Source: Verrucomicrobiota bacterium (GTDB lineage Bacteria; Verrucomicrobiota; Verrucomicrobiia; Limisphaerales; JACDHS01). From it: a stretch of DNA of 34,224 bases. The DNA lies in NCBI GenBank assembly GCA_013820875.1, contig JACDHS010000051.1, positions 1 to 34,224 on the forward strand, read 5' to 3'. The notes beneath the pieces are model-generated. The model was not told where the DNA came from. It saw only the letters and a program-made list of their open reading frames with translations, and made no database searches. The position numbers and the translations under genes are program-made. This document shows positions 5,708-13,701 of the stretch, in pieces; position 1 is the first letter of the stretch, and the number at the start of each line of letters is the position of its first letter.

Positions 5708-8158
5708 TTAATGTGACAGGCTGTTTCGAATCTTTTGAAGAAGCCCGGGGTCAATCCCATCTCCATTCATAATACGAATACCCGCTTCCTTTTGTTTTAA
5801 TTCAAAAGTCACCGCGCCGGAATCGCGTGTGAACAGGACTGGAACTCCACAGTTCTCCAAACGTTTACGCAACTGCGCCGAGGCCCGATCAGTCGCTGGT
5901 AGTTCGACGTCGGTGATGATGATCAGCTTGGGTTTCAAGCATTCGAGCAATGAACCGTGCAGCGGTTCGCCGTCGCGTGGTAAACCAGACACCACGACAT
6001 CCGCTTTCAATTCAGGGTGGCGTTCCATGATGAGGCTTTGTCCAGTGCGCGCGAGGTCGGAGAGGAACAGGAAGGTCACACCGTGAACGCTTCGTTTTAA
6101 AGCGAGTGGACCATCATCGGCTTGTGAAAATTTATCTCCTTTGCGCGGGTACAGAACGTTCCATCCAACGACCGAATCGCCCTCTGCCACTTCACTCCTG
6201 AGATCGGGTGTTTCATCGAGTTGCTTTAGCAGCGTTCGGTAAGGACTGGACCGAAAACTAACCGGGCTGGTGAAAACATGATCCACTCCGAACCCTGATA
6301 TAATGTTGGTAGCACCGCCGGTATGGCGAACATCACCGTGCGTGAGGAGCAGGTTGGAAAGACGATTAAATCCCTGGGCCTGGAGAAAAGGTTTCACCAC
6401 GTAATCGGCCGTGCGGGCATCGCCGCAGTCTATTATCAAATCATTTTTGCGACCGGGCGCATCGATCACGATTGAATCGCCACCGCCGAGAGGCATCACC
6501 GTGATCTTCCACGTTTGCGCTTCGCGTAACATCGTCATCACCCAGAGGAGCGAAACCACACCGAGTGCGGGGAGAGCCCAACGCTTGTGCTTCGTTTTGA
6601 AGATCCATCCCGTGAAAATGGAGAATACAAATCCATAGTAAGCGATGAACTCGAGCAATGAAGGAGAGCGGACATTGAGATAGGCTGCCGGTAACACAGC
6701 CGAATGATCGCTGACCCAAACCATGCTCCTCATGAAGAACCAGGCGGAATGGTTGAAGTATTCGGTCAACGGAGGAATCAACACCGCGGTGATTAAACTT
6801 CCGATCGTGCTCATCAGGGCGAAGCCAGCCAGGGGGACAACAAAAAGGTTCGCCAACAGACTCACGGGCGTGAACAGATGAAAATAGTTTGCGGCGAAGG
6901 GCAGGGAACCGAGCCATGCAGCCGCGGAAGTGATTAAAGTGACTGTGACAAAACGGATGGGAAGATCGAGCCAACGTTGCCATTTGGGACGCAGTTCTGG
7001 CGGGAGAAACGGGTCATGCTTCAACACGCGTTGACGCAAGCCTTCAAATGGCGGCATCAGCAACGCAATGCTCAGCACAACAAAAAACGAAAGTTGAAAG
7101 CTGGCTTGAAAGAGTTGTTGCGGTTGCCACAGCAGAATGATCAACGCCGCCGTGCCGAGAGAATTCAAGAGATCGCCGGGACGTTTCAACGACCAGCCCA
7201 GGATCACCACCGACATCATGATGCTGGAACGCACCGCCGATGGCTGCCAGCCCGTTGCCATGGTGTAAAACCAGAGCAGGGGAATCACCACCAGCCCCGA
7301 CCAGTGCCGCGGAACTCTCGCCACCCGGAGCAGCGTCAGGAGAATGCCTGCGATCAACGCGATATGGAGTCCGGAAATTGCGAAGATATGCATCGTTCCC
7401 GATTTCATGAATCGTTGCGAAGTCTCGGTATCCAGCGCCGATTTCCAGCCGAGCGACATCGCATAGATGAGATGCAACGATTCATCTTCCTCGGGCAAAC
7501 CGCGCTTCAAGCTCCTTTGCGACCACTTGATAAAACGATCTGAAAACGCCATGGATCGCGCCTCGGTGGATACTCTTTGCCAATCCTCTCCGTCACGCGC
7601 GGTCAGTTGGAAATAGATCTCCTGCCGACGCAAAAAATTCCGATAATCAAAAAGGCCTTCTGCGATTGGCTTGGGTGGCGGTTGCAGCACTCCGCTGATC
7701 TCCACTTCTTCTCCCTTGCGAAACCTGGTGTCGATTGGGCCGGAGGTGCTGACCAGGATTTCACCAAAGGAAGGTTCCCAATTATGTTTCTTCCGAAACG
7801 CACTGGTGCGGACGCGTGCGAGAGAGCGCGACACCGATTCCTCCGTGTTTTCATCGAGAGCTTTGCTTCGCGGTGTTTCGAGGAGTGTGCCGCGGATTGT
7901 GGCAAGTTCCGGCCTCTTGGAAAAATGCAGGCGCAGATCGTGCGGCGAAAGTATGGCGGAATGCCACGCGGCATTGGTCCATCCGACGAGGAACAGGAGC
8001 GCGAAAAGTGCATGAGTGCGAATTCTGTTTACGGCCAGGGAGACGCCGAGAAGGACGAAGCTCGAAATGAATAAAGCGGATAAGGGCAAACGAAGGTATT
8101 CCGCCGCGATGACACCAGCGGCGTAAGTGAGAGCGAAAATGGTGAGCGGTCGTCTCAT
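5708..8158 (-). CDS. comEC: ComEC/Rec2-family DNA uptake channel protein
   Basis: This protein of about 816 residues has the three-part ComEC layout. An N-terminal membrane region with an OB-like (DUF4131) domain comes first. A multi-spanning competence domain with MHIFAISGLHIALIAG follows. A C-terminal metallo-beta-lactamase-like domain begins near residue 570 (GGGDSIVIDAPG). ComEC conducts single-stranded DNA across the inner membrane during natural transformation. The usual metal motif HxDxDH reads H607-G-D609-V-R611-H612 here, with arginine in place of the second aspartate, so nuclease activity is uncertain. The start at 8158 overlaps the VanZ-like stop as TAATG; an in-frame ATG at 8164 is a close alternative. 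A longer open frame to 8242 is rejected because it lies inside vanZ. Confidence 0.9.
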   Translation of the reverse strand: MRRPLTIFALTYAAGVIAAEYLRLPLSALFISSFVLLGVSLAVNRIRTHALFALLFLVGWTNAAWHSAILSPHDLRLHFSKRPELATIRGTLLETPRSKALDENTEESVSRSLARVRTSAFRKKHNWEPSFGEILVSTSGPIDTRFRKGEEVEISGVLQPPPKPIAEGLFDYRNFLRRQEIYFQLTARDGEDWQRVSTEARSMAFSDRFIKWSQRSLKRGLPEEDESLHLIYAMSLGWKSALDTETSQRFMKSGTMHIFAISGLHIALIAGILLTLLRVARVPRHWSGLVVIPLLWFYTMATGWQPSAVRSSIMMSVVILGWSLKRPGDLLNSLGTAALIILLWQPQQLFQASFQLSFFVVLSIALLMPPFEGLRQRVLKHDPFLPPELRPKWQRWLDLPIRFVTVTLITSAAAWLGSLPFAANYFHLFTPVSLLANLFVVPLAGFALMSTIGSLITAVLIPPLTEYFNHSAWFFMRSMVWVSDHSAVLPAAYLNVRSPSLLEFIAYYGFVFSIFTGWIFKTKHKRWALPALGVVSLLWVMTMLREAQTWKITVMPLGGGDSIVIDAPGRKNDLIIDCGDARTADYVVKPFLQAQGFNRLSNLLLTHGDVRHTGGATNIISGFGVDHVFTSPVSFRSSPYRTLLKQLDETPDLRSEVAEGDSVVGWNVLYPRKGDKFSQADDGPLALKRSVHGVTFLFLSDLARTGQSLIMERHPELKADVVVSGLPRDGEPLHGSLLECLKPKLIIITDVELPATDRASAQLRKRLENCGVPVLFTRDSGAVTFELKQKEAGIRIMNGDGIDPGLLQKIRNSLSH

Positions 8159-8613
8159 TACCATCGCTTGCGCCAGCGCCCTATCATCCAGATCGCCAGG
8201 ATCCCCAACCCGGCGCCAAGTGTGTCTATGAGTACATCCCAAACCGATCCTTGTCGCGTGGGTTGAAAGGATTGATGCAATTCATCGGTGACGGCATACA
8301 GCGCCGCGATTCCGATGGCAAAAATCGCATCAGACCGGAGCCACGGTTTGTGCGGATGAAGCTTTGGTTTGCGTCTGGCGCGCCAGAGCAGGGCAGCGAG
8401 AATGGCGTATTCGGTGAGATGTCCGGATTTTCGGATGCCGTATTGGATTGCGCGAACGGTTTCGTCACTGGCATCCGGACTGAACCAGCGCAGGATCGGA
8501 CCGATGAAACGAGATGTTTGCTGGCTGGAAAGTGCCCCGGTGGACCCAGCGAAGATGAGCGTCATCCAGACGATCACCGGCAGCCAATAGATTGTAAACC
8601 TTCGAACGGGCAC
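8158..8613 (-). CDS. VanZ-like family membrane protein
   Basis: The 151-residue protein has a hydrophobic N-terminus (about 7-25). The VanZ-family core follows: KSGHLTEYAILAALLWRA near residue 63, then a helix and DELHQSFQPTRQGSVWDVLIDTLGAGLG near residue 110. The Asp, Glu, His and Gln residues in DELHQ and the RxGxxxDxxxD pattern are typical. Family members are small inner-membrane proteins. VanZ itself gives low-level teicoplanin resistance, but for most homologues the function is unknown, so no resistance should be assumed. The start appears to be GTG at 8613, since no ATG precedes the first membrane segment. It overlaps comEC by one base, so the two are probably cotranscribed. Confidence 0.87.
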   Translation of the reverse strand: MPVRRFTIYWLPVIVWMTLIFAGSTGALSSQQTSRFIGPILRWFSPDASDETVRAIQYGIRKSGHLTEYAILAALLWRARRKPKLHPHKPWLRSDAIFAIGIAALYAVTDELHQSFQPTRQGSVWDVLIDTLGAGLGILAIWMIGRWRKRW

Positions 8614-8796
8614 CTGCTATTTGTTCAAAGGATTGGTCGGTCACGCAAGCAAATGTGGTAGCGAAGGGGGATTTCCGAAGGCACGACCGCTGGTACGGCG
8701 GACGATGAACTTGTTTCGCGGAGCAGGATCTTTATCCCTTTGGGGAGTTGGGATGTTTTCGTAGCAACACCCTCGGTCCGCAGGGCGAGCTTATGT

Positions 8797-9146
8797 TTCC
8801 CGGAAACAGACCCCCCGCCCCGCGGGGCGGGGGGTGTTGTTACCGTTAGCAATACCCCTCTCCCCGTGGGGAATGGAAATATTTCGCGTAACAATACCCC
8901 TCTCCCCGTGGGTTGGGGGTATTGTTACCGTTAGCAGTATCCCTCTCCCACGGGGATGGGGGTATTGCTAACGTTAGCAATACCCCTCGCCCCGCGGGGC
9001 GACCCCCTTGTTACGGAAACAGACCCCTCTCCCCGCGGGGCGGGGGGTGCTGTTACCGTTAGCAATACCCCCTTCCCCGTGGGAAAGGGGTGTTGTTACG
9101 CGAAATATTTCCATTCCCCACGGGGAGAGGGGTCTGTTTCTGGGAC
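8797..9146. repeat. Array of eight GC-rich palindromes with about 43-bp period
   Basis: Palindromic cores begin near 8811, 8855, 8897, 8940, 8983, 9024, 9068 and 9115. Each is a variant of CCCCTCTCCCCGTGGGG followed by complementary G-runs, so each can fold into a stem-loop. Linkers of about 20 bp fall into three types: one with GTTACCGTTAGCAATA, one with GGAAATATTTCGCGTAACA and one with ACGGAAACAGA. The linker types appear in both orientations, and the outer ends (GGAAACAGACCCC and GGGGTCTGTTTC) mirror each other, so the whole array is a large imperfect palindrome. Linkers are not unique, which excludes a CRISPR array. The stretch 8614-8796 before it contains nothing recognisable. Confidence 0.8.
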
Positions 9147-9221
9147 TTTCTCCGCTGTAAGTGGCCGATTGACAGAGTTTTACGGGTTTCCGGGCGGAAT
9201 TCGGCAGTTTGGGGGGTGGCA

Positions 9222-9400
9222 GACGGAGCGCGGCTGTGCTCGAAGAGTCAGCCGCAGCGGGTACGGCAATATTCCGGCGTTCAGATTTTGCAGGCCCGCT
9301 TGATAATCTCGCGTGCTGCGGCTGATGCTGCGCACGAATCAGGCTCTGCGGTTACGCCGCGCTCCAATTCTACAATCTCACCCGGAAAAAATCACACCCC
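9222..9400. mobile_element. Structured repeat element, copy 2
   Basis: This stretch matches copy 1 (4354-4549) almost base for base, including GGAGCGCGGC (9225-9234), GCCGCGCTCC (9356-9365) and the right end with ATCTCACCCGGAAAAA. The left terminal repeat is not clearly preserved. Only a weak GGGTTTCCGGGCGG remains near 9183-9196, so this copy looks eroded or 5'-truncated. It sits directly upstream of pgk and abuts the GC-rich palindrome array. Confidence 0.75.
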
Positions 9401-9426
9401 ACAAATAAACCTCTTGGATTTACCCT

Positions 9427-9454
9427 TTGACTCAAAAGCAAGCTTCGCTATTCT
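9427..9454 (+). promoter_or_regulatory. Candidate sigma70-type promoter for pgk
   Basis: TTGACT (9427-9432) and TATTCT (9449-9454) are spaced by 16 bp. The predicted transcription start is near 9461, only about 10 nt before the pgk ATG, so the message would have almost no leader. It lies just downstream of the repeat element. No ribosome binding site is visible, consistent with a short leader. Confidence 0.45.
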
Positions 9455-9470
9455 TCGCGCCCTATTTGCT

Positions 9471-10727
9471 ATGGCGAAACTGACCGTTAACGACCTCGAT
9501 GTTAAAGGAAAACGCGTGTTCATGCGCGTGGATTACAACGTGCCAATGGAAGAAAAAGAGGGGCAGATGGTCATTAATGACATCACCCGCATCTCGGCAA
9601 CGTTGCCCACCCTTGAGTTGCTCACCAAAAAGGGGGCACGCATCATTCTCACCGCCCACCTTGGCCGTCCAAAAGGTAAACGCGAGCCATCCATGTCACT
9701 CAAGCCGGTGGCAGATAAACTTTCTGAAATGATCAGCCGTCCCGTGCAGTTTGTGGATGATTGTATCGGTGAAAAGGTCGAAGCAGCCGCGAATGCCCTC
9801 CAGAATGGTGAGATTCTCCTGCTCGAGAACGTCCGTTTTTACGCGGAAGAAGAAGCGAACGATCCTGCTTTTGCCGAAAAACTCGCGAAAGTCGCTGATA
9901 TTTATGTGAACGACGCTTTCGGCGCGGCGCATCGTGCCCATGCTTCCACGGAAGGTGTTGCTCGTCTCGTCGCCCAGCGCGGCGGCCAATGTGCCGCTGG
10001 TTTGCTGATGGAACGCGAATTGAAATATCTCGGCGATGAACTTTCCAATCCGGCCCGTCCATTCGTGGTGATCCTCGGTGGCGCCAAAGTTTCAGACAAA
10101 ATTAAAGTCATCGATACCCTGCTCGATAAAGCCGATACCATTTTGATCGGTGGAGCGATGGCATATACATTCAAGCTCGCGCAAGGTTTGAAAGTGGGTA
10201 AATCGCTGGTGGAACCGGACATGGTGGACACCGCGAAAGCCGCCCTCGAAAAGGCCAAACAGCGCAATGTGCAGTTTTTGCTTCCGAGCGATAACGTGGT
10301 CGCAACTCCGGTCAAAACAGACCGCCTGAACAAAAAAGGCAAGCCGGTCATCGAGTTGCACGATCATCGCGTGAACGGTGAACCGAACATTCCCGAAAAC
10401 GAAGAAGGGGTGGATATCGGCCCGGATACTGCTAAAAAATATTCCGAAGTGATCAGCAGCGCGAAAACGGTTCTTTGGAATGGTCCAATGGGCATTTTCG
10501 AAGATCCACGCTTTGCAGAAGGAACGTTCGCAGTGGCGAATGCGGTTGTGCAAGCGACTGAAAAGAACGGCGCGAAGACGATCATCGGCGGCGGCGACAG
10601 CGTAAAAGCGATGAACAAAGCCAAGCTTGGTGATAAAGTGACTTTCATGAGCACCGGCGGCGGTGCAAGTTTGGAATTTTTAGAAGGCGCAGTCCTGCCG
10701 GGTGTGGCAGCATTGAGTGAGAAATAA
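9471..10727 (+). CDS. pgk: Phosphoglycerate kinase
   Basis: The 418-residue cytoplasmic enzyme transfers phosphate between 1,3-bisphosphoglycerate and ADP, the first ATP-yielding step of lower glycolysis. The N-terminal substrate domain shows GKRVFMRVDYNVPM, then TAHLGRPKG and LLENVRFYAEEEAND. AFGAAHRAHAST and the hinge region follow, then FVVILGGAKVSDKI. The C-terminal nucleotide domain shows VLWNGPMGIFED and IIGGGDSVKAM, with FMSTGGGASLEFLEG near the end. Length is slightly above the usual 390-400 because of small insertions. The frame is open back to 9090 through the repeats, but MAKLTVNDLDV at 9471 is the natural start. It heads a pgk-tpiA-secG cluster, an order seen in many bacteria. Confidence 0.97.
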   Translation: MAKLTVNDLDVKGKRVFMRVDYNVPMEEKEGQMVINDITRISATLPTLELLTKKGARIILTAHLGRPKGKREPSMSLKPVADKLSEMISRPVQFVDDCIGEKVEAAANALQNGEILLLENVRFYAEEEANDPAFAEKLAKVADIYVNDAFGAAHRAHASTEGVARLVAQRGGQCAAGLLMERELKYLGDELSNPARPFVVILGGAKVSDKIKVIDTLLDKADTILIGGAMAYTFKLAQGLKVGKSLVEPDMVDTAKAALEKAKQRNVQFLLPSDNVVATPVKTDRLNKKGKPVIELHDHRVNGEPNIPENEEGVDIGPDTAKKYSEVISSAKTVLWNGPMGIFEDPRFAEGTFAVANAVVQATEKNGAKTIIGGGDSVKAMNKAKLGDKVTFMSTGGGASLEFLEGAVLPGVAALSEK

Positions 10728-10735
10728 CGGAATGT

Positions 10736-10802
10736 TGGAGTGATGGAGTAATGGAGTGTTGAAAACTTCCTTGTTCCAATACTCCATTACTCCACCACTC
10801 CA
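10736..10802 (+). repeat. ACTCCAT-family hairpin between pgk and tpiA, followed by T5
   Basis: The arm at 10736-10757 and the reverse complement of 10781-10802 match at 21 of 22 positions, around a 23-nt loop. TTTTT follows immediately at 10803-10807 and the tpiA ATG is at 10812. The form is that of an intrinsic terminator or attenuator placed almost against the tpiA start. The arms are built of the same words as the repeat at 31-86, so it may simply be a mobile repeat. Partial read-through into tpiA is possible. Confidence 0.65.
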
Positions 10803-10811
10803 TTTTTGAAG

Positions 10812-11576
10812 ATGAATAAAGAACGTAAGTTAATAATTGCAGGCAACTGGAAGATGAATAAGACCGTTGCCGAAGCGCTCATTCTCGCGCAGGGATTGAA
10901 GCGCGAACTCCGCGAGGTGAAGGAAGTGGATGTTGTTATCTGCCCCCCGTTCACGGCTTTGGAATCGGTTTCGAAAGAAATGCTCGATTCCAACATCCGG
11001 CTCGGCGCGCAAAACATGAGCGAAAACAATTTCGGCGCGTTCACAGGTGAAATCGCCGCTGGAATGCTGAGGGAACTGTCAGTCCGCTACGTGATTCTCG
11101 GCCATTCCGAGCGTCGCCAGTATCAAAAGGAATCAGACGAATTGATTTCCAAAAAGGCCCAGGCGGCGCATGCGGCTTCATTGAAGCCGATTGTTTGCGT
11201 GGGAGAAACTTTGGATGAACGTGAATCCGGGCAGACCGAAAAGGTCGTGGAAACGCAGGTTCGCGGCAGTCTCGCTGGGTTGACCAAGGATCAAATGGAA
11301 GAATCGGTTCTTGCCTACGAACCGGTTTGGGCGATTGGCACCGGCAAAACGGCGACTTCGCAACAGGCGCAGGATGTTCATGCTTTCATTCGCAAATTAC
11401 TCGTCTCAATGTTTGATGAAACGACAGCGCGGCGTGTTCGGATCCAATATGGCGGAAGTGTGAAAGCGCAGAATGCGCGTGAGCTGATGGGGCAAAAAGA
11501 TATTGATGGCGCTCTCGTGGGTGGGGCTTCGCTGGACATTCGTAGTTTCGGTGACATAATCAAAAACTCAATTTAA
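10812..11576 (+). CDS. tpiA: Triosephosphate isomerase
   Basis: The 254-residue TIM-barrel enzyme interconverts dihydroxyacetone phosphate and glyceraldehyde 3-phosphate. All active-site elements are present: N12 and K14 in IIAGNWKMNK, H98 in VILGHSERR, E170 in LAYEPVWAIGTGKTAT (loop 6), the phosphate-binding IQYGGSVK and the final GALVGGASL. The length is standard. A TTG at 10806 is in frame two codons upstream, but the ATG at 10812 is preferred. Eight bases precede secG, so these two genes are probably cotranscribed. The hairpin before the gene may separate or attenuate expression relative to pgk. Confidence 0.97.
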   Translation: MNKERKLIIAGNWKMNKTVAEALILAQGLKRELREVKEVDVVICPPFTALESVSKEMLDSNIRLGAQNMSENNFGAFTGEIAAGMLRELSVRYVILGHSERRQYQKESDELISKKAQAAHAASLKPIVCVGETLDERESGQTEKVVETQVRGSLAGLTKDQMEESVLAYEPVWAIGTGKTATSQQAQDVHAFIRKLLVSMFDETTARRVRIQYGGSVKAQNARELMGQKDIDGALVGGASLDIRSFGDIIKNSI

Positions 11577-11583
11577 AGAAAAT

Positions 11584-11994
11584 ATGATTACAGTGTTCAT
11601 TTGGCTGCTAACTGCAGTGTTGTTAATAGATTGTTTATTTCTCGTGTTGCTCGTGCTCGTGCAACTGCCAAAAAAGGACGCTGGCGCAGGCCTCGCCTTC
11701 GGTGGCGCCGCGACAGACGCCTTGTTCGGCGCGGGTTCAGGAACCGCCCTGACCAAGATTACCAAATATGCCGCGACCATTTTCTTCGTCGTGACACTCG
11801 CCCTCGCGGCGCTGCATTCGCACGATAAAAAGGACGTGAGATCTGCAGTGCAGGAATTAATGAAGCAAGAATCCTCCGCGCCGGCAACCCAGCCGAATGC
11901 CCTGGGGACTCCAGCAACTCTTCCCGAAGTCATTCCTGCCGCTCCGCAAGGCGCCCCGGCTCCGGTGCCACCAGCAGCGAACGATCAAAACTAA
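11584..11994 (+). CDS. secG: Preprotein translocase subunit SecG
   Basis: The 136-residue protein has the SecG layout of two membrane segments (about 3-27 and 58-78) joined by a cytoplasmic loop. The loop contains the family motif GAGLAFGGAATDALFGAGSG. SecG binds SecYE and stimulates SecA-driven protein export. The C-terminal tail (about 85-136) is long and rich in proline and alanine, unlike the short tail of E. coli SecG (110 residues), and is probably disordered. It lies 7 bp after tpiA. A pgk-tpiA-secG order is common and supports the call. Confidence 0.93.
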   Translation: MITVFIWLLTAVLLIDCLFLVLLVLVQLPKKDAGAGLAFGGAATDALFGAGSGTALTKITKYAATIFFVVTLALAALHSHDKKDVRSAVQELMKQESSAPATQPNALGTPATLPEVIPAAPQGAPAPVPPAANDQN

Positions 11995-12051
11995 AGATGC
12001 CGTTCAGTTTTATCAGAAGCCTTCTCGGAAAATCTCTGGGCGTTCACTGAA

Positions 12052-12070
12052 GACAGGCAAGATGCCTGTC
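12052..12070. repeat. Triloop palindrome between secG and the peptide importer
   Basis: GACAGGCA and TGCCTGTC pair perfectly around AGA. It could help to end the secG transcript, but no T-tract follows. It shares the GGCA/TGCC core with the palindrome at 4642-4664, which suggests one repeat family. Confidence 0.55.
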
Positions 12071-12099
12071 CTCCTTTAGGCACGCCTTTGCCGCACCGC

Positions 12100-13701
12100 A
12101 TGCGGCGTGGCGTCAGTTGGGCTTCTTACTGTGCGCTCGGTCTCACCCTGTTTTTTTCCGGCTGCGCTCAACCGGAGGAACCGGCGGATTTTGTGATTGT
12201 CAACGGATCGGAACCCGAATCGCTCGACCCCGCCATCATCACCGGCCAGGCGGAAAGCCGCATTGTTCGTTGCCTCTTCGAAGGCCTTGTTCGCCTTGAT
12301 CCAAAAAACGCCAGCCCCGTTCCTGGTATTGCTGACAAGTGGGACATCCTCGAGGACGGAAATGTTTACGTTTTTCATCTGCGCAGCAACGCGGTCTGGT
12401 CCACCGGAAGGCCCATTACAGCGGAAGATGTTGTTTATTCCTGGAAGCGGGTGTTGGAACCCGCCACTGCTGCCGACTATGCAGGGCAGCTTTATTTCGT
12501 AAAAAATGCCGAGGAATATAATACCGGAAAGCTGAAAGATTTTGAGCAGGTGGGTGTGAAAGCGGTTGATGCGCGAACTGTGCGCGTCGAATTGGTCGGA
12601 CCAACACCGTTCTTCCTTGATCTTTGCGCTTTCACGACCCTCGCCGTCGTGCCGCGCTGGACGATCGAAAAATACGGTGACCGCTGGTTGACCTCTGAAA
12701 ATCTTCCGAGCAGCAGCACGCATGTGTTGGAGTCCTGGCGCATTCAGGATAAAGTGCGCATTCGCAAAAACCCGCTGCATTGGGACGCAAAGAATGTTCA
12801 AAACGAGATCGTCGATTTTCTGCCGATGGATTCCGCCATGACCGCGATGAATCTTTACGAATCCCGTCAGGCCGACATTCTCTGGGACAAAACATTGATC
12901 CCCAGCGAACTGATGGATGTGCTCTCCAAACGTGAGGATTGTCATCGTTTCGATTATCTCGGCACTTTTTTCATGCGGTTCAACACCACCCGCAAACCTT
13001 TTGATGATCCACGGGTGCGCAAAGCGCTGGCGCTGGTCATTGATAAAAAGCGAATCGTGGAGCGCATCACGCGCGGCGGCGAAAGACCCGCGGACCATTT
13101 TGTCCCCAAAGGTATGGTGGTTTACGATCCGCCACCGGGCCTGGGCTATGATCCGGAACTTGCCCGCAAGCTGCTCGCGGAAGCTGGCTTTCCCGGCGGC
13201 AAAGGTTTTCCTTCATTTCAATACCTGAGCAAAACGGGGAAACAAGATGAACAGATCGGCGTCGAGATTCAGGCGATGTTTAAGGAGCATCTCGGCATCA
13301 ACATGGAGCTGAACCAAAAGGAGTGGAAAGTCTATTTATCGGCGCAAGGCAAACTCGATTTCGATGTCAGTCGCAGCAGTTGGATCGGCGATTACAACGA
13401 TCCAAATACATTTCTCGACATGTTCATGAGCAACAACGGGAATAATCGCACCGGCTGGAAAAGCGTGAAATACGATGATCTGATTCGCGAAGGAAATCTG
13501 AAAGTCGATCCGCAAGAGCGAGAGAAGATCCTGCAACAGGCGGAGATACTCCTCGTCCGTGAGGAAACGATCATCGCGCCCATTTACTTCTATGCTGGAA
13601 TCAACTTTTATCGTCCCGATGAATTAACAGGTATTTATCCAAACCTGTTGGATGAACATCCGATCTGGGCGATACGGAGGGTTAAGCGAGGATCGAACTG
13701 A
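12100..13701 (+). CDS. Peptide ABC transporter substrate-binding lipoprotein (OppA/DppA-like)
   Basis: The 533-residue protein is a family 5 extracellular solute-binding protein. A lipoprotein signal ends in TLFFSGC, with the acylated cysteine at residue 22. The mature part starts with VNGSEPESLDPA, typical for the family. Other marks are VYVFHLRSNAVWSTGRPITAEDVVYSWKR, FNTTRKPFDDPRVRKALALVIDK and SSWIGDYNDPNTFLDMF. It would capture oligopeptides in the periplasm and deliver them to the adjacent permease. The ATG at 12100 is preferred; a TTG four codons upstream (12088) is in frame. Its TGA overlaps the ATG of the first permease by one base. The cluster lacks ATPase genes. The substrate is inferred from the family; some members bind other ligands. 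Confidence 0.9.
   Translation: MRRGVSWASYCALGLTLFFSGCAQPEEPADFVIVNGSEPESLDPAIITGQAESRIVRCLFEGLVRLDPKNASPVPGIADKWDILEDGNVYVFHLRSNAVWSTGRPITAEDVVYSWKRVLEPATAADYAGQLYFVKNAEEYNTGKLKDFEQVGVKAVDARTVRVELVGPTPFFLDLCAFTTLAVVPRWTIEKYGDRWLTSENLPSSSTHVLESWRIQDKVRIRKNPLHWDAKNVQNEIVDFLPMDSAMTAMNLYESRQADILWDKTLIPSELMDVLSKREDCHRFDYLGTFFMRFNTTRKPFDDPRVRKALALVIDKKRIVERITRGGERPADHFVPKGMVVYDPPPGLGYDPELARKLLAEAGFPGGKGFPSFQYLSKTGKQDEQIGVEIQAMFKEHLGINMELNQKEWKVYLSAQGKLDFDVSRSSWIGDYNDPNTFLDMFMSNNGNNRTGWKSVKYDDLIREGNLKVDPQEREKILQQAEILLVREETIIAPIYFYAGINFYRPDELTGIYPNLLDEHPIWAIRRVKRGSN

Noticed and set aside
8158-8613. Glycopeptide resistance gene
   Set aside because: VanZ-like proteins are widespread and mostly uncharacterised, and no other van gene is present.
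8797-9146. CRISPR-like array
   Set aside because: The spacing is regular, but the sequences between the palindromes are a few recurring linker types, not unique spacers, and no cas gene is nearby.
9090-9470. N-terminal extension of phosphoglycerate kinase
   Set aside because: It translates repeat DNA; the conserved PGK N-terminus starts at 9471.
12076-13098. Long minus-strand open frame opposite the peptide-binding protein
   Set aside because: It is a shadow of a clear lipoprotein gene; its translation shows no recognisable domain.
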